Source: Halospeciosus flavus (lineage in GTDB: Archaea > Halobacteriota > Halobacteria > Halobacteriales > Halobacteriaceae). Taken from it: a stretch of DNA of 64,000 nucleotides. Position numbers and translations under genes: made by a program. How positions within the stretch are numbered: position 1 is the first letter of the stretch; the number at the start of each line of letters is the position of its first letter. The notes below the pieces were generated by a model. The model was not told the DNA's origin. It searched no databases and saw only the letters and a program-made list of their open reading frames with translations. Shown piece by piece: positions 58,781-64,000 of the stretch. The stretch covers positions 930,001 through 994,000 of the forward strand of contig NZ_CP122312.1 of assembly GCF_029814175.1 (NCBI RefSeq), written 5' to 3'.

Positions 58781-58810
58781 CTAAACTAGAACGGATGGCC
58801 GTTAGGCCAA

Positions 58811-58827
58811 AACCAACCAGACCCAAC
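58811..58827 (+). repeat. Viral leader motif before the 58829 gene
   Basis: AACCAACCAGACCCAAC just before TATG. The copy lies immediately after the IS target duplication, so the insertion did not break it. Confidence 0.85.
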
Positions 58828-58828
58828 T

Positions 58829-58999
58829 ATGAGTGACTACGACGACGGCGACGACCGAGAATCATACCAGACCTACGGCGGAGCCGCCGACCCAAGCCCC
58901 GACGACCTGTTTATCACCCACGACCGAAACCGCGAGGCGTTCACCGAAGAGCGCGAGCGGCGACAGGACGGCGAAGTGATGAACGACCTCTTCGAGTAA
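58829..58999 (+). CDS. Small acidic viral protein (56 aa)
   Basis: A 56-residue frame (MSDYDDGDDRESYQTYGG... TEERERRQDGEVMNDLFE), aspartate/glutamate-rich and largely disordered. Start fixed by the leader motif. No recognised family. Part of a run of very short genes extending to 62820. Confidence 0.6.
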   Translation: MSDYDDGDDRESYQTYGGAADPSPDDLFITHDRNREAFTEERERRQDGEVMNDLFE

Positions 59000-59000
59000 A

Positions 59001-59222
59001 ATGAATCACACAGACAACTTCGACGCCCTTCGGAAAGACGCCCTTGAATCAGTCGGTCAATTACAGACCGAGGTTGAAACGGTCTTAGCAGAATCGGGAG
59101 CAGACCCCGCTTCTAATCCAGACGCCGACCGCCTCGACCGGCTGTATTACGTCCTCGATGAGATGCAGGCCGAACTAATGGACGAAGCGAACGTCGAGTC
59201 CCTTCGAGAATTGGAGAATTAA
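59001..59222 (+). CDS. Small helical viral protein (73 aa)
   Basis: A 73-residue protein, MNHTDNFDALRKDALESVGQLQTEVETVLAESGADP..., mostly amphipathic helix, coupled to the upstream gene by one base. No leader motif, as expected for a translationally coupled gene. Function unknown. Confidence 0.6.
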   Translation: MNHTDNFDALRKDALESVGQLQTEVETVLAESGADPASNPDADRLDRLYYVLDEMQAELMDEANVESLRELEN

Positions 59223-59223
59223 A

Positions 59224-59436
59224 ATGAGCATTTACGACGCTGACTGGCAAGACAAGCCCGCTGGATATTACGCCGACCCTGAAGTGAAAGCCCGGCACGA
59301 CCGCTGGGTGCTTCAGGAACAACGCTTCACCCACTTCGTGGACGAAGAACTCCGCATTATGGGCCACGACCCCGAGACCGTCCTCGACAGCGACGTGCTT
59401 ACCGAGGCCGAAACCCGCGCCCGGCGGAGGCTCTAA
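59224..59436 (+). CDS. Small viral protein (70 aa)
   Basis: A 70-residue protein, MSIYDADWQDKPAGYYADPEVKARHDRWVLQEQRFTHFVDEELRIMGHDP..., helical with several aromatic residues. Starts one base after the upstream stop (coupled). Function unknown. Confidence 0.6.
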   Translation: MSIYDADWQDKPAGYYADPEVKARHDRWVLQEQRFTHFVDEELRIMGHDPETVLDSDVLTEAETRARRRL

Positions 59437-59437
59437 G

Positions 59438-59563
59438 ATGTGCCACTTTACCGAAGACTGCGACGCCGAAGACGCCTACTGGGAAGACGAACCTATCCAA
59501 TTGGGGATGGCTTCGCTCGGAGCGTTCGGCTGTGAAGCCTGCGGATACTCGGACTGCCTGTAA
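59438..59563 (+). CDS. 41-residue cysteine-rich viral protein
   Basis: A 41-codon frame, MCHFTEDCDAEDAYWEDEPIQ...FGCEACGYSDCL, with five cysteines and one histidine (C2, H3, C8, C32, C35, C40), sufficient for a zinc knuckle. Its last CxxCGYxDC segment is like the tail of the 34-residue late zinc ribbon at 28281. Starts one base after the upstream stop. Confidence 0.55.
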   Translation: MCHFTEDCDAEDAYWEDEPIQLGMASLGAFGCEACGYSDCL

Positions 59564-59571
59564 ACCAACCC

Positions 59572-59587
59572 ACCAACCAGACCCAAA
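59572..59587 (+). repeat. Viral leader motif before the 59588 gene
   Basis: ACCAACCAGACCCAAA adjoins the ATG at 59588. A second partial copy (AAACCAACCC) precedes it. Confidence 0.85.
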
Positions 59588-60082
59588 ATGAGCCTTAGCC
59601 TTGCGAAGTGCGACTGCTGTGACGTTAACGAATACACGACCTCGGTTCGGGGCGCTGATACCTACCGACAATTCGAGTTCGAGGACGACTTCGAGAATCT
59701 GTGCAACGACTGCGCCGAAGAGCAGAACACGCTAACAGCGGACACGATGGGGGACGCCGAACTAATCGCGGCCATCGTTTCGGACAGCATCGGCTACGCT
59801 GGCCCGTACCACGCCGCCCGCCACGTCTCCGATTACCGGGAAGGCCAATCTGCGATTGAGGCCGAAGGCCGCCGATACGGATGCTGGTGTGAACGCGGCT
59901 CGGCCTGCTTCGGGAACGACCTCGACGCCCTGATTGAGTCGGCGGTTCGGCATTGGGGCTTCAAATCCGACGAGGAACGCGAGCGCCTTCTCGCCAAGGT
60001 CGAACGCTGGCAGGAGATTGAGAGCGACGACCGGCTCGCCGGTATGGCTCTGAGCCTCGCCGCGCCGGTCGGAGGTATCTGA
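59588..60082 (+). CDS. Cysteine-rich viral protein (164 aa)
   Basis: A 164-residue protein. The N-terminal CDCCDVNE and, 30 residues later, CNDCAEEQN make a zinc-binding pair (CxCC, CxxC). A central segment has CWCERGSACFGNDLDALIESAVRHWG with two more cysteines, then an amphipathic C-terminus. An RNA- or DNA-binding accessory protein is a guess. Start fixed by the leader motif. Confidence 0.6.
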   Translation: MSLSLAKCDCCDVNEYTTSVRGADTYRQFEFEDDFENLCNDCAEEQNTLTADTMGDAELIAAIVSDSIGYAGPYHAARHVSDYREGQSAIEAEGRRYGCWCERGSACFGNDLDALIESAVRHWGFKSDEERERLLAKVERWQEIESDDRLAGMALSLAAPVGGI

Positions 60083-60083
60083 A

Positions 60084-60302
60084 ATGAAACTGATTATCAC
60101 GAAGACCGACGGCTCGATGGAGGGCAAGGAGTTGTCCGACGACTTCCAGATTTACTATCTGGAACACAAGAAGTCGGGGCTGTTCCAACTGAATCAGTCG
60201 GTGTGGCGGGACGTTGAACGGTTCCGGTTCTATTCCGGCGACGACTACGAGGACTCCCGTGAACGACCCCTGACTCAGTCCCAGAAGGTAGAGGCCGTGT
60301 AA
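60084..60302 (+). CDS. Small viral protein (72 aa)
   Basis: A 72-residue protein, MKLIITKTDGSMEGKELSDDFQIYYLEHKKSGLFQLNQSVWRDVERFRFYSGDDYEDSRERPLTQSQKVEAV, beta-rich and similar in style to viral beta-sandwich small proteins. Starts one base after the upstream stop. Function unknown. Confidence 0.6.
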   Translation: MKLIITKTDGSMEGKELSDDFQIYYLEHKKSGLFQLNQSVWRDVERFRFYSGDDYEDSRERPLTQSQKVEAV

Positions 60303-60410
60303 GGCCCCTTCTCGGGAACCCAATAGGAACAGTTATCATCTCCTATGAGATTAGGATGGGGGCTACCCCAATACAGCAGGAACGCCGACTCTCCTAACCA
60401 GAGACACCGA

Positions 60411-60425
60411 CCCAACCAGACCCAA
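60411..60425 (+). repeat. Viral leader motif before the 60426 gene
   Basis: CCCAACCAGACCCAA directly before ATG. The upstream 26 bases (60368-60393) match the first arm of the nested hairpin at 53151 with three mismatches. Confidence 0.8.
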
Positions 60426-60530
60426 ATGCAACCAGAGATTCAACTAACCCAGAGTGGAACCGCCCTTCTGACTGACGGCACGGCGTGGCTTGAGACAGAC
60501 GGCTTCGAGTGGCTGGAGGATTGGGCGTGA
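60426..60530 (+). CDS. 34-residue viral protein
   Basis: A 34-codon frame that begins MQPEIQLTQSGTALLTDG and ends WLEDWA. The longer frame from 60345 contains no leader, and the leader motif sets this start. Threonine/leucine/tryptophan-rich, possibly a short beta hairpin. Function unknown. Confidence 0.5.
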   Translation: MQPEIQLTQSGTALLTDGTAWLETDGFEWLEDWA

Positions 60531-60679
60531 CGCCGAGCGTGGTAATCGTTCAAGGGGGCGAGGAAATCGAACGCCACGACGTTGAGACGTGGTGGTACGA
60601 CAAAGCGACCCTCAATATCCGGTATCCGAACGGCGAGGTCGAAGAGTTCCCCGGCGGGAACGTGATGAAGAGGCTCTAA
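60527..60679 (+). CDS. 50-residue viral protein
   Basis: A GTG-started frame (MTPSVVIVQGGEEIERHDVETWWYDKATLNIRYPNGEVEEFPGG...), overlapping the upstream stop by four bases (GTGA). Predicted beta-rich. It ends overlapping the next start (TAATG). Function unknown. Confidence 0.5.
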   Translation: MTPSVVIVQGGEEIERHDVETWWYDKATLNIRYPNGEVEEFPGGNVMKRL

Positions 60680-60885
60680 TGAATTATCGAGACGCACTTC
60701 AAGTGGTAATCGGTGAGGCAACGCGACTGAACGACGAAGGGCACTTATCCAACCTGAATCACGAGCGGATTCTCTTCGACGTGAACCAAATCGACGGTGC
60801 GATTGCGGCGGCTCGAAGCGCGAGCCGGGGAACGGCTACGGGGGAAGATACGGGGGTTTCGACAGTCGAACGCGACAGCCAGTAA
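60679..60885 (+). CDS. Small helical viral protein (68 aa)
   Basis: A 68-residue protein, MNYRDALQVVIGEATRLNDEGHLSNLNHERILFDVNQIDGAIAAARSASRG..., overlapping the upstream stop (TAATG). Helical with an unstructured Thr/Ser tail. Function unknown. Confidence 0.6.
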   Translation: MNYRDALQVVIGEATRLNDEGHLSNLNHERILFDVNQIDGAIAAARSASRGTATGEDTGVSTVERDSQ

Positions 60886-60893
60886 CCAACTCG

Positions 60894-60952
60894 CGCCCCA
60901 TTAAGGCGCGGCCCTGACTGGCGACTCCGGGGTTCGATTCCCCGGCGGGGCG
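60894..60952 (+). ncRNA. tRNA-like minihelix 2 (acceptor + T arm only)
   Basis: CGCCCC (60894-60899) pairs with GGGGCG (60947-60952) and CCGGGG-TTCGATT-CCCCGG (60927-60945) forms a T arm with the TTCGA loop. The intervening 27 bases can pair weakly with themselves (GCGCC/GGCGC at 60893-60909) but hold no standard D or anticodon arm. Shares its architecture with the element at 57106-57152 and lies, as it does, between two early genes. It is too short for a normal tRNA (59 bases from the first paired base). Confidence 0.55.
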
Positions 60953-60988
60953 TCCGATGACGGCCTAACCAGCCCGAGGAACACGGAG

Positions 60989-60999
60989 ACCAGACCCAA
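60989..60999 (+). repeat. Shortened viral leader motif before the 61000 gene
   Basis: ACCAGACCCAA abuts the ATG at 61000. Confidence 0.7.
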
Positions 61000-61596
61000 A
61001 TGGGAGCCAACAACCACCTAACGGTGACGCCGACTAACCACCGGCTCACCGAACGACAGGTCGCTGAAACGATTGGACAAGAATACGACGAGATGGAAGT
61101 CTACGGCGAGACCTCCGAGGAACTACTCGAAGCCGTCCGGCTTCTCCTGAAGATGAACGACTACCTCTTCGACGCCATCGAGGCCCACGGCGTTCACGTC
61201 GAGTTCACCGAGGAAGACCCCTACGGGAGTTTCGAGGAGATGTGTTCGGACATAGAAGTGAACGACCGACTCAAAATCTTCTCCGGCGGCACCCACCCGA
61301 GCCACATTAGCCGGGAGGACAACCTCAAGAGCCGGGCGGTTCACGACTACTGGGGCCACTACAAGAACGACTGCGACTTCTCCTTCTGGGGGGAGTTCCA
61401 GAAGTGGCACGCGATGAAAGCGTGGTATCCCGAGCCGGTTCACCGCCTCACCCTTCAGGAAGTCGTCGGCCAAACGGGGCTGTGCTGGTATCTCGAAGGG
61501 GGCTTCGACAGCCCGGACTTCGAGCAAAAGACGTTCCTCGCCCCGTCCCGGTGGGCTGACCTCTGCTACCGGAACTTCCCCGGCGACCTCCAGTAA
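61000..61596 (+). CDS. Viral protein, unknown function (198 aa)
   Basis: A 198-residue soluble protein. The second half (HPSHISREDNLKSRAVHDYWGHYKNDCDFSFWGEFQKWHAMKAWYPEPVHRLTLQEVVGQTGLCWYLEGG) is rich in aromatic residues and histidines and resembles a metal-binding or nucleotidyl-chemistry pocket (HDYWGHY, EFQKWH), but no family is firmly recalled. Start fixed by the leader motif. One of the larger genes of the cluster. Confidence 0.5.
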   Translation: MGANNHLTVTPTNHRLTERQVAETIGQEYDEMEVYGETSEELLEAVRLLLKMNDYLFDAIEAHGVHVEFTEEDPYGSFEEMCSDIEVNDRLKIFSGGTHPSHISREDNLKSRAVHDYWGHYKNDCDFSFWGEFQKWHAMKAWYPEPVHRLTLQEVVGQTGLCWYLEGGFDSPDFEQKTFLAPSRWADLCYRNFPGDLQ

Positions 61597-61609
61597 CCAA
61601 CAGACCCAG
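61595..61609 (+). repeat. Viral leader variant before the 61610 gene
   Basis: AACCAACAGACCCAG before ATG, overlapping the preceding stop. Confidence 0.7.
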
Positions 61610-61735
61610 ATGAACCTCGAAGACACCCTTCCCGACGACGTGAAACGCGAACTGAAAGAGGCGGGTGAAAAGGAGGCCCGCCGGAAGCGCCGAGCGAAAA
61701 CGAAGTACGGCCACTTGATGGGGGACGACCGATGA
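61610..61735 (+). CDS. 41-residue basic viral protein
   Basis: A 41-codon frame, MNLEDTLPDDVKRELKEAGEKEARRKRRAKTKYGHLMGDDR. The helical, lysine/arginine-rich centre suggests nucleic-acid binding, unusual in a salt-adapted organism. The stop overlaps the next start (ATGA). Confidence 0.5.
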   Translation: MNLEDTLPDDVKRELKEAGEKEARRKRRAKTKYGHLMGDDR

Positions 61736-61866
61736 ACGTCTCCCTCTCCCTCGGGCGGCTCGGCCTTCGGAAGTGGAAGTGGGTGGTTCGCAACAAGCGA
61801 GGCGAGCGGCGTGTTTCCCTGCTGTTCCCGAGCGGCCACTACATCGAGTTGGCGTACAACCGCTGA
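61732..61866 (+). CDS. 44-residue basic viral protein
   Basis: A 44-codon frame, MNVSLSLGRLGLRKWKWVVRNKRGERRVSLLFPSGHYIELAYNR, strongly basic with beta-strand character. Overlaps the previous stop by four bases (ATGA). Function unknown. Confidence 0.5.
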   Translation: MNVSLSLGRLGLRKWKWVVRNKRGERRVSLLFPSGHYIELAYNR

Positions 61867-61873
61867 AGCCGAA

Positions 61874-61913
61874 ACGCCCCTTCTGGGGGCGTCGTTCCCG
61901 AGTGGAACTCGGG
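61874..61913 (+). terminator. Double hairpin after the 61732 gene
   Basis: ACGCCCC/GGGGCGT (61874-61880 with 61886-61892, loop TTCTG) and CCCGAGT/ACTCGGG (61897-61903 with 61907-61913, loop GGA), both perfect seven-base stems, directly after the stop at 61866. They may terminate or process the message upstream of the next leader. Confidence 0.5.
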
Positions 61914-61941
61914 GGCCTGACGACGGCAACCAAGCGTCAGC

Positions 61942-61957
61942 AACCAACCAGACCCAA
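61942..61957 (+). repeat. Viral leader motif before the SprT-like gene
   Basis: AACCAACCAGACCCAA directly before ATG at 61958. Confidence 0.85.
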
Positions 61958-62485
61958 ATGACGTTCCGACTACCAGATACCGACGACGACGAACAGTTCG
62001 AGCGGCCCGGCGACGACCTATCTCCAAACGAACTCAAGGGGGCGATTAGGGAGTACGCCGAGACCGTGGACATAGACGTACCTCTTGACGAGGTCGAGAT
62101 TCAAGTCTCGAAGCGACTCCGCCGAGCGGCGGGGAAGGCGGGCAAGAAGAACGGTGACCTCTTTATGAGGTTCGCGTGGAAGGCGTACCAGTCGTGGGGC
62201 TGGAACGACGACTTCGAGGGGACGATTCGGCACGAACTCGTCCACATCTGGGAGTACGTCAACTTCGACAAAGGCGGCCACGGGCGGCGCTTCAAGCGGA
62301 AGGCCCGCGAATTGGACGCGCCCCGGCATTGCCCCTCGTTCGCTAACGAGGAGGCCCGGTGGTTCCTCGTCTGTGAAGCCTGCGGGAAGAAGACGCCGCG
62401 CTTCAAGCGGTCGAAAATCGTGGAGAACCCCGGCCCGTACCGTTCGGGGTGTTGCCGAGCGCGGATTCGCGTTGAGGACGCATAA
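61958..62485 (+). CDS. SprT-like zinc metallopeptidase
   Basis: A 175-residue protein. The catalytic core is GTIRHELVHIWEYVNFDKGGHGRRFKRKARELDAPRHCPSFA, with HELVH (zinc plus glutamate), GHGRRF (third ligand) and the downstream CPS; residues 137-168 hold a C-terminal zinc ribbon (LVCEACGKKTPRF...SGCCRARI). This is the Spartan/SprT architecture, a DNA-dependent protease that digests DNA-protein crosslinks. In a virus it may clear protein-DNA crosslinks or terminal proteins from its own genome. It starts at 61958 with a leader motif. A host orthologue cannot be judged here. Confidence 0.75.
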   Translation: MTFRLPDTDDDEQFERPGDDLSPNELKGAIREYAETVDIDVPLDEVEIQVSKRLRRAAGKAGKKNGDLFMRFAWKAYQSWGWNDDFEGTIRHELVHIWEYVNFDKGGHGRRFKRKARELDAPRHCPSFANEEARWFLVCEACGKKTPRFKRSKIVENPGPYRSGCCRARIRVEDA

Positions 62486-62820
62486 TGAGCGTCATCTCTC
62501 ACAAGGAGTGGGACGACTACGCCGACGCTTACTCCCACGACTTCCCCCTCGACGCCGTGCCCCGAGAGCCGGGCGAGTACCGACCGACCGACCACTTCGT
62601 AAATGAGCGCCGTTCCCGCCGCATCGGGGGCGACGTGATACGGGGCTGTATCGAAGAGGGCGAGGTCTACGAAGCCGAGGGCGACAACCGCTACAAGTTC
62701 CATTGGTCGCACCCGACGACGCTCCAGACCTACATCCTGATTGTCGAACTAAACCGCTGGGCGTTCCTCGACCCGAGGGACAAGCACGACGCTATCACCG
62801 TGTACCGATTCCAGCACTAA
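62485..62820 (+). CDS. DUF4258-like viral protein (111 aa)
   Basis: A 111-residue protein. PTDHFVNERRSRRIGGDVIRGCIEEGEVYEAEGDNRYKFHWSHPTTLQTYILIVELN...HDAITVYRFQH shows the layout of DUF4258 (HaxxRxx-Rgi...eeVx...geY...g....v.vd....aiTvy). Some DUF4258 proteins are RelE-fold toxins; no antitoxin partner is evident here. Overlaps the SprT gene by one base. Confidence 0.55.
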   Translation: MSVISHKEWDDYADAYSHDFPLDAVPREPGEYRPTDHFVNERRSRRIGGDVIRGCIEEGEVYEAEGDNRYKFHWSHPTTLQTYILIVELNRWAFLDPRDKHDAITVYRFQH

Positions 62821-62834
62821 CCAACCAGACCCAA
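62819..62834 (+). repeat. Viral leader motif before the 62835 gene
   Basis: AACCAACCAGACCCAA directly before ATG at 62835, overlapping the previous stop codon by two bases. Confidence 0.85.
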
Positions 62835-63770
62835 ATGAGCGAAAACAACCACACCGACAGCGACGAGTTCAGCACCCTGATTGACGACACGGACGAGTTC
62901 TACACCCAGCGGGTGGAGGAACTGATGGAGGCCGACGGTCTCACGAAGGCTGAGGCCCGCCGGGCGGCGCTTTACGCGATGAAGGACGGAAGCCCCCTTC
63001 CCTACAAGGTGGTCGAACAACTGCTCCCGCCGGAGGACTGGCACGTTCGAGACCCCGCGAACATCACCTCCGGTGAGTGCGCTATCTGCGACGACACCGT
63101 GTTTATGGCCGAGGCCGACGAGGGCTGTCACTTCTGCGGCGACGGCTCCTACGACGGCGTGAACGACTGGGGCGAACCCACCCACGTCGAGCCGGTCGAA
63201 GACCCCGGCACGGCCCGTTGGAACATCGACCCCGACGACGACCGCTGGTTCATCTGCGGCGGATGCTACGAGGGGATGGACTACCACGGAAGTACCCTTG
63301 TGGTCGTGATGCCGGACGGTCGCCGCTGGAAGGTCACTTACGACGGCTCGGTGGTCTTCGACCACGGCGAATACAACCGCGACTACGAGTGGCTGGAAGA
63401 GGGCGCAGTCTACGACCTCGTTGAAGGCATCGTCCTTGGCGAGAAGCGCGTTCCAGTCGATGGATGGCGCTCCTACTCCGACGGCCCCAGCAACGTCGAG
63501 GTCGAGGCGTGGGACGAGTTCACCACTATCGGCGGCGGGTGGCACTCCACGATGGAGAAGTCCGAGTTCAGCGAGCGCATCAACGACCTCACCGGAGGTG
63601 AGGCACTCCCGCCGTTCCCGATGGCCGTCCGGTTCGGCACCACCAGCAACGTGTTCTCGATGATGGTGGACGTGTACGCTCCGGCTGACTGTATCGAGGA
63701 CGCGGCGGCCTTTATGGGCCACAAGAAGCACTCCGGCCTCGCCGGGGGCATCTCCTACAAGGCCGACTAA
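62835..63770 (+). CDS. Viral protein with zinc ribbon, unknown function (311 aa)
   Basis: A 311-residue protein. The N-terminal helical region (STLIDDTDEFYTQRVEELMEADGLTKAEARRAALYAMKDGSPLPYKVVEQLLPPEDWHVR) precedes a zinc ribbon (CAICDDTVFMAEADEGCHFCGDG, with a later CGGCYEG) and a beta-rich C-terminal domain (LVVVMPDGRRWKVTYDGSVVFDHGEYNRDYEW). A second acidic helical end closes it. The start is set by the leader motif. No known family; the largest protein of the early cluster within the window. Confidence 0.55.
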   Translation: MSENNHTDSDEFSTLIDDTDEFYTQRVEELMEADGLTKAEARRAALYAMKDGSPLPYKVVEQLLPPEDWHVRDPANITSGECAICDDTVFMAEADEGCHFCGDGSYDGVNDWGEPTHVEPVEDPGTARWNIDPDDDRWFICGGCYEGMDYHGSTLVVVMPDGRRWKVTYDGSVVFDHGEYNRDYEWLEEGAVYDLVEGIVLGEKRVPVDGWRSYSDGPSNVEVEAWDEFTTIGGGWHSTMEKSEFSERINDLTGGEALPPFPMAVRFGTTSNVFSMMVDVYAPADCIEDAAAFMGHKKHSGLAGGISYKAD

Positions 63771-63794
63771 CCAGAAGGCCCCTTCCCCGTACCG

Positions 63795-63825
63795 TTGCCG
63801 ATGACCCCCTTCGGGGGACGGGCAG
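63795..63825 (+). terminator. Hairpin after the 62835 gene
   Basis: GACCCCCTTCGGGGGACGG after the stop at 63770. The stem is CCCC/GGGG with a CTTCG-type loop. It precedes a new leader at 63835, so it may end the upstream message. Confidence 0.45.
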
Positions 63826-63834
63826 GCACGACTG

Positions 63835-63850
63835 AACCAACCAGACCCAA
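63835..63850 (+). repeat. Viral leader motif before the 63853 gene
   Basis: AACCAACCAGACCCAA, two bases before ATG at 63853. Confidence 0.85.
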
Positions 63851-63852
63851 CT

Positions 63853-64000
63853 ATGGCACGACTCAACATTGAGGAAATCGGAGAGGCGTTCGCAAACGGC
63901 GACTACGACCACCACAACAGCACTATGTCGGTTCGCTCCGCGACCGGCAAGAACGACAGCGGCCTGCTCTACTCCTACGGAGCCGTCATCGCGGCCCGGT
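63853..64000 (+). CDS. Viral protein, start only (window edge)
   Basis: A frame beginning MARLNIEEIGEAFANGDYDHH continues past the window end. The first 49 residues include SATGKNDSGLLYSYGAVIAAR, a beta-hairpin rich in Tyr and Ala. The family is not recognised. The leader motif and open frame support it as a gene. Confidence 0.6.
   Translation, partial: MARLNIEEIGEAFANGDYDHHNSTMSVRSATGKNDSGLLYSYGAVIAAR

Larger units (their letters stand above)
57157..58808. mobile_element. IS4-family (ISH8-like) insertion sequence with target duplication
   Basis: The element is 57169-58796 (1,628 bp), with perfect 16-base inverted ends ATCCGTTCTAGTTTAG and CTAAACTAGAACGGAT, flanked by a 12-base direct repeat GGCCGTTAGGCC (57157-57168 and 58797-58808). 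Because GGCC is palindromic, the boundaries could also be read as a 20-base inverted end with a four-base duplication. It carries one transposase gene and lies between tRNA-like minihelix 1 and the leader of the 58829 gene. Confidence 0.9.
25712..64000. mobile_element. Integrated haloarchaeal head-tailed virus (contractile tail), right end not in window
   Basis: A tRNA-fragment junction, a tyrosine integrase and a full set of virion genes (terminase to tail fibres) in one direction followed by an opposite early-type cluster. A sheath protein, gp25-like wedge, J-like protein and gp10-like protein make it a contractile-tailed (myovirus) member of Caudoviricetes. The DNA is less extreme in GC than the chromosome to its left, and many small genes and repeated leaders are viral. 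Head and tail genes look intact, so it may be inducible; the early cluster carries an insertion sequence. Confidence 0.93.

Noticed and set aside
1-64000. CRISPR arrays, rRNA genes
   Set aside because: No regularly spaced direct repeats and no rRNA landmarks were seen; the repeated leaders are each tied to a start codon and vary in spacing.

Overview
The window is from a haloarchaeon (class Halobacteria). Its coding regions are very GC-rich, its proteins are strongly acidic, and TATA boxes sit about 25 bases before start codons (leaderless transcripts). It also carries an aIF-1A initiation factor, GTP cyclohydrolase III, ADP-forming acetyl-CoA synthetase, a haloarchaeal RNA polymerase epsilon-type protein and Tat-exported lipoproteins. 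The genus cannot be read from this sequence.

Bases 1 to about 25,700 are ordinary chromosome. They hold a truncated aminotransferase, small zinc and translation proteins, a solute-binding lipoprotein, a Y-family DNA polymerase, triosephosphate isomerase, an old-yellow-enzyme reductase, a NIF3-like protein, a nitrilase-family hydrolase, an aldehyde dehydrogenase, an MFS exporter, a beta-propeller lipoprotein, a purine/pyrimidine permease, a ZIP metal transporter, an acd + phosphotransacetylase-like pair and a CBS-domain membrane protein.

From about 25,712 to the end of the window lies an integrated tailed virus with a contractile (myovirus) tail; its right end is outside the window. The left junction is a 25-base tRNA 3' end (T arm plus acceptor strand) with no 5' half, next to a tyrosine recombinase. 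The late genes fill 28,281-53,065 on the minus strand in a canonical order: small and large terminase, portal, prohead protease, scaffold, decoration protein, major capsid protein, connector, head closure, gp10-like/metallopeptidase fusion, tail terminator, sheath, tube, frameshifted assembly chaperones, tape measure, baseplate hub, spike, PAAR-like tip, gp25, J, tail protein I and fibres. A second transcription unit on the plus strand (53,841 to the end) holds small early-type genes, including many of 34-75 codons, a SprT-like protease, and an IS4-family insertion sequence at 57,169-58,796.

The part least explained by genes is 53,066-56,309. It contains (a) two hairpin elements with the same architecture and the same apical loop but different, compensated stems, (b) a nested three-stem hairpin in the probable 5' leader of the late operon, and (c) a 1.9-kb gene-free block densely packed with perfect hairpins behind its own TATA box, the best candidate here for an undescribed large structured viral RNA. 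The virus also reuses one leader sequence, AACCAACCAGACCCAA, directly before the start codon of at least a dozen genes, and it carries two T-arm/acceptor tRNA-like minihelices between early genes. Together these point to an RNA-level gene-expression programme in the virus.
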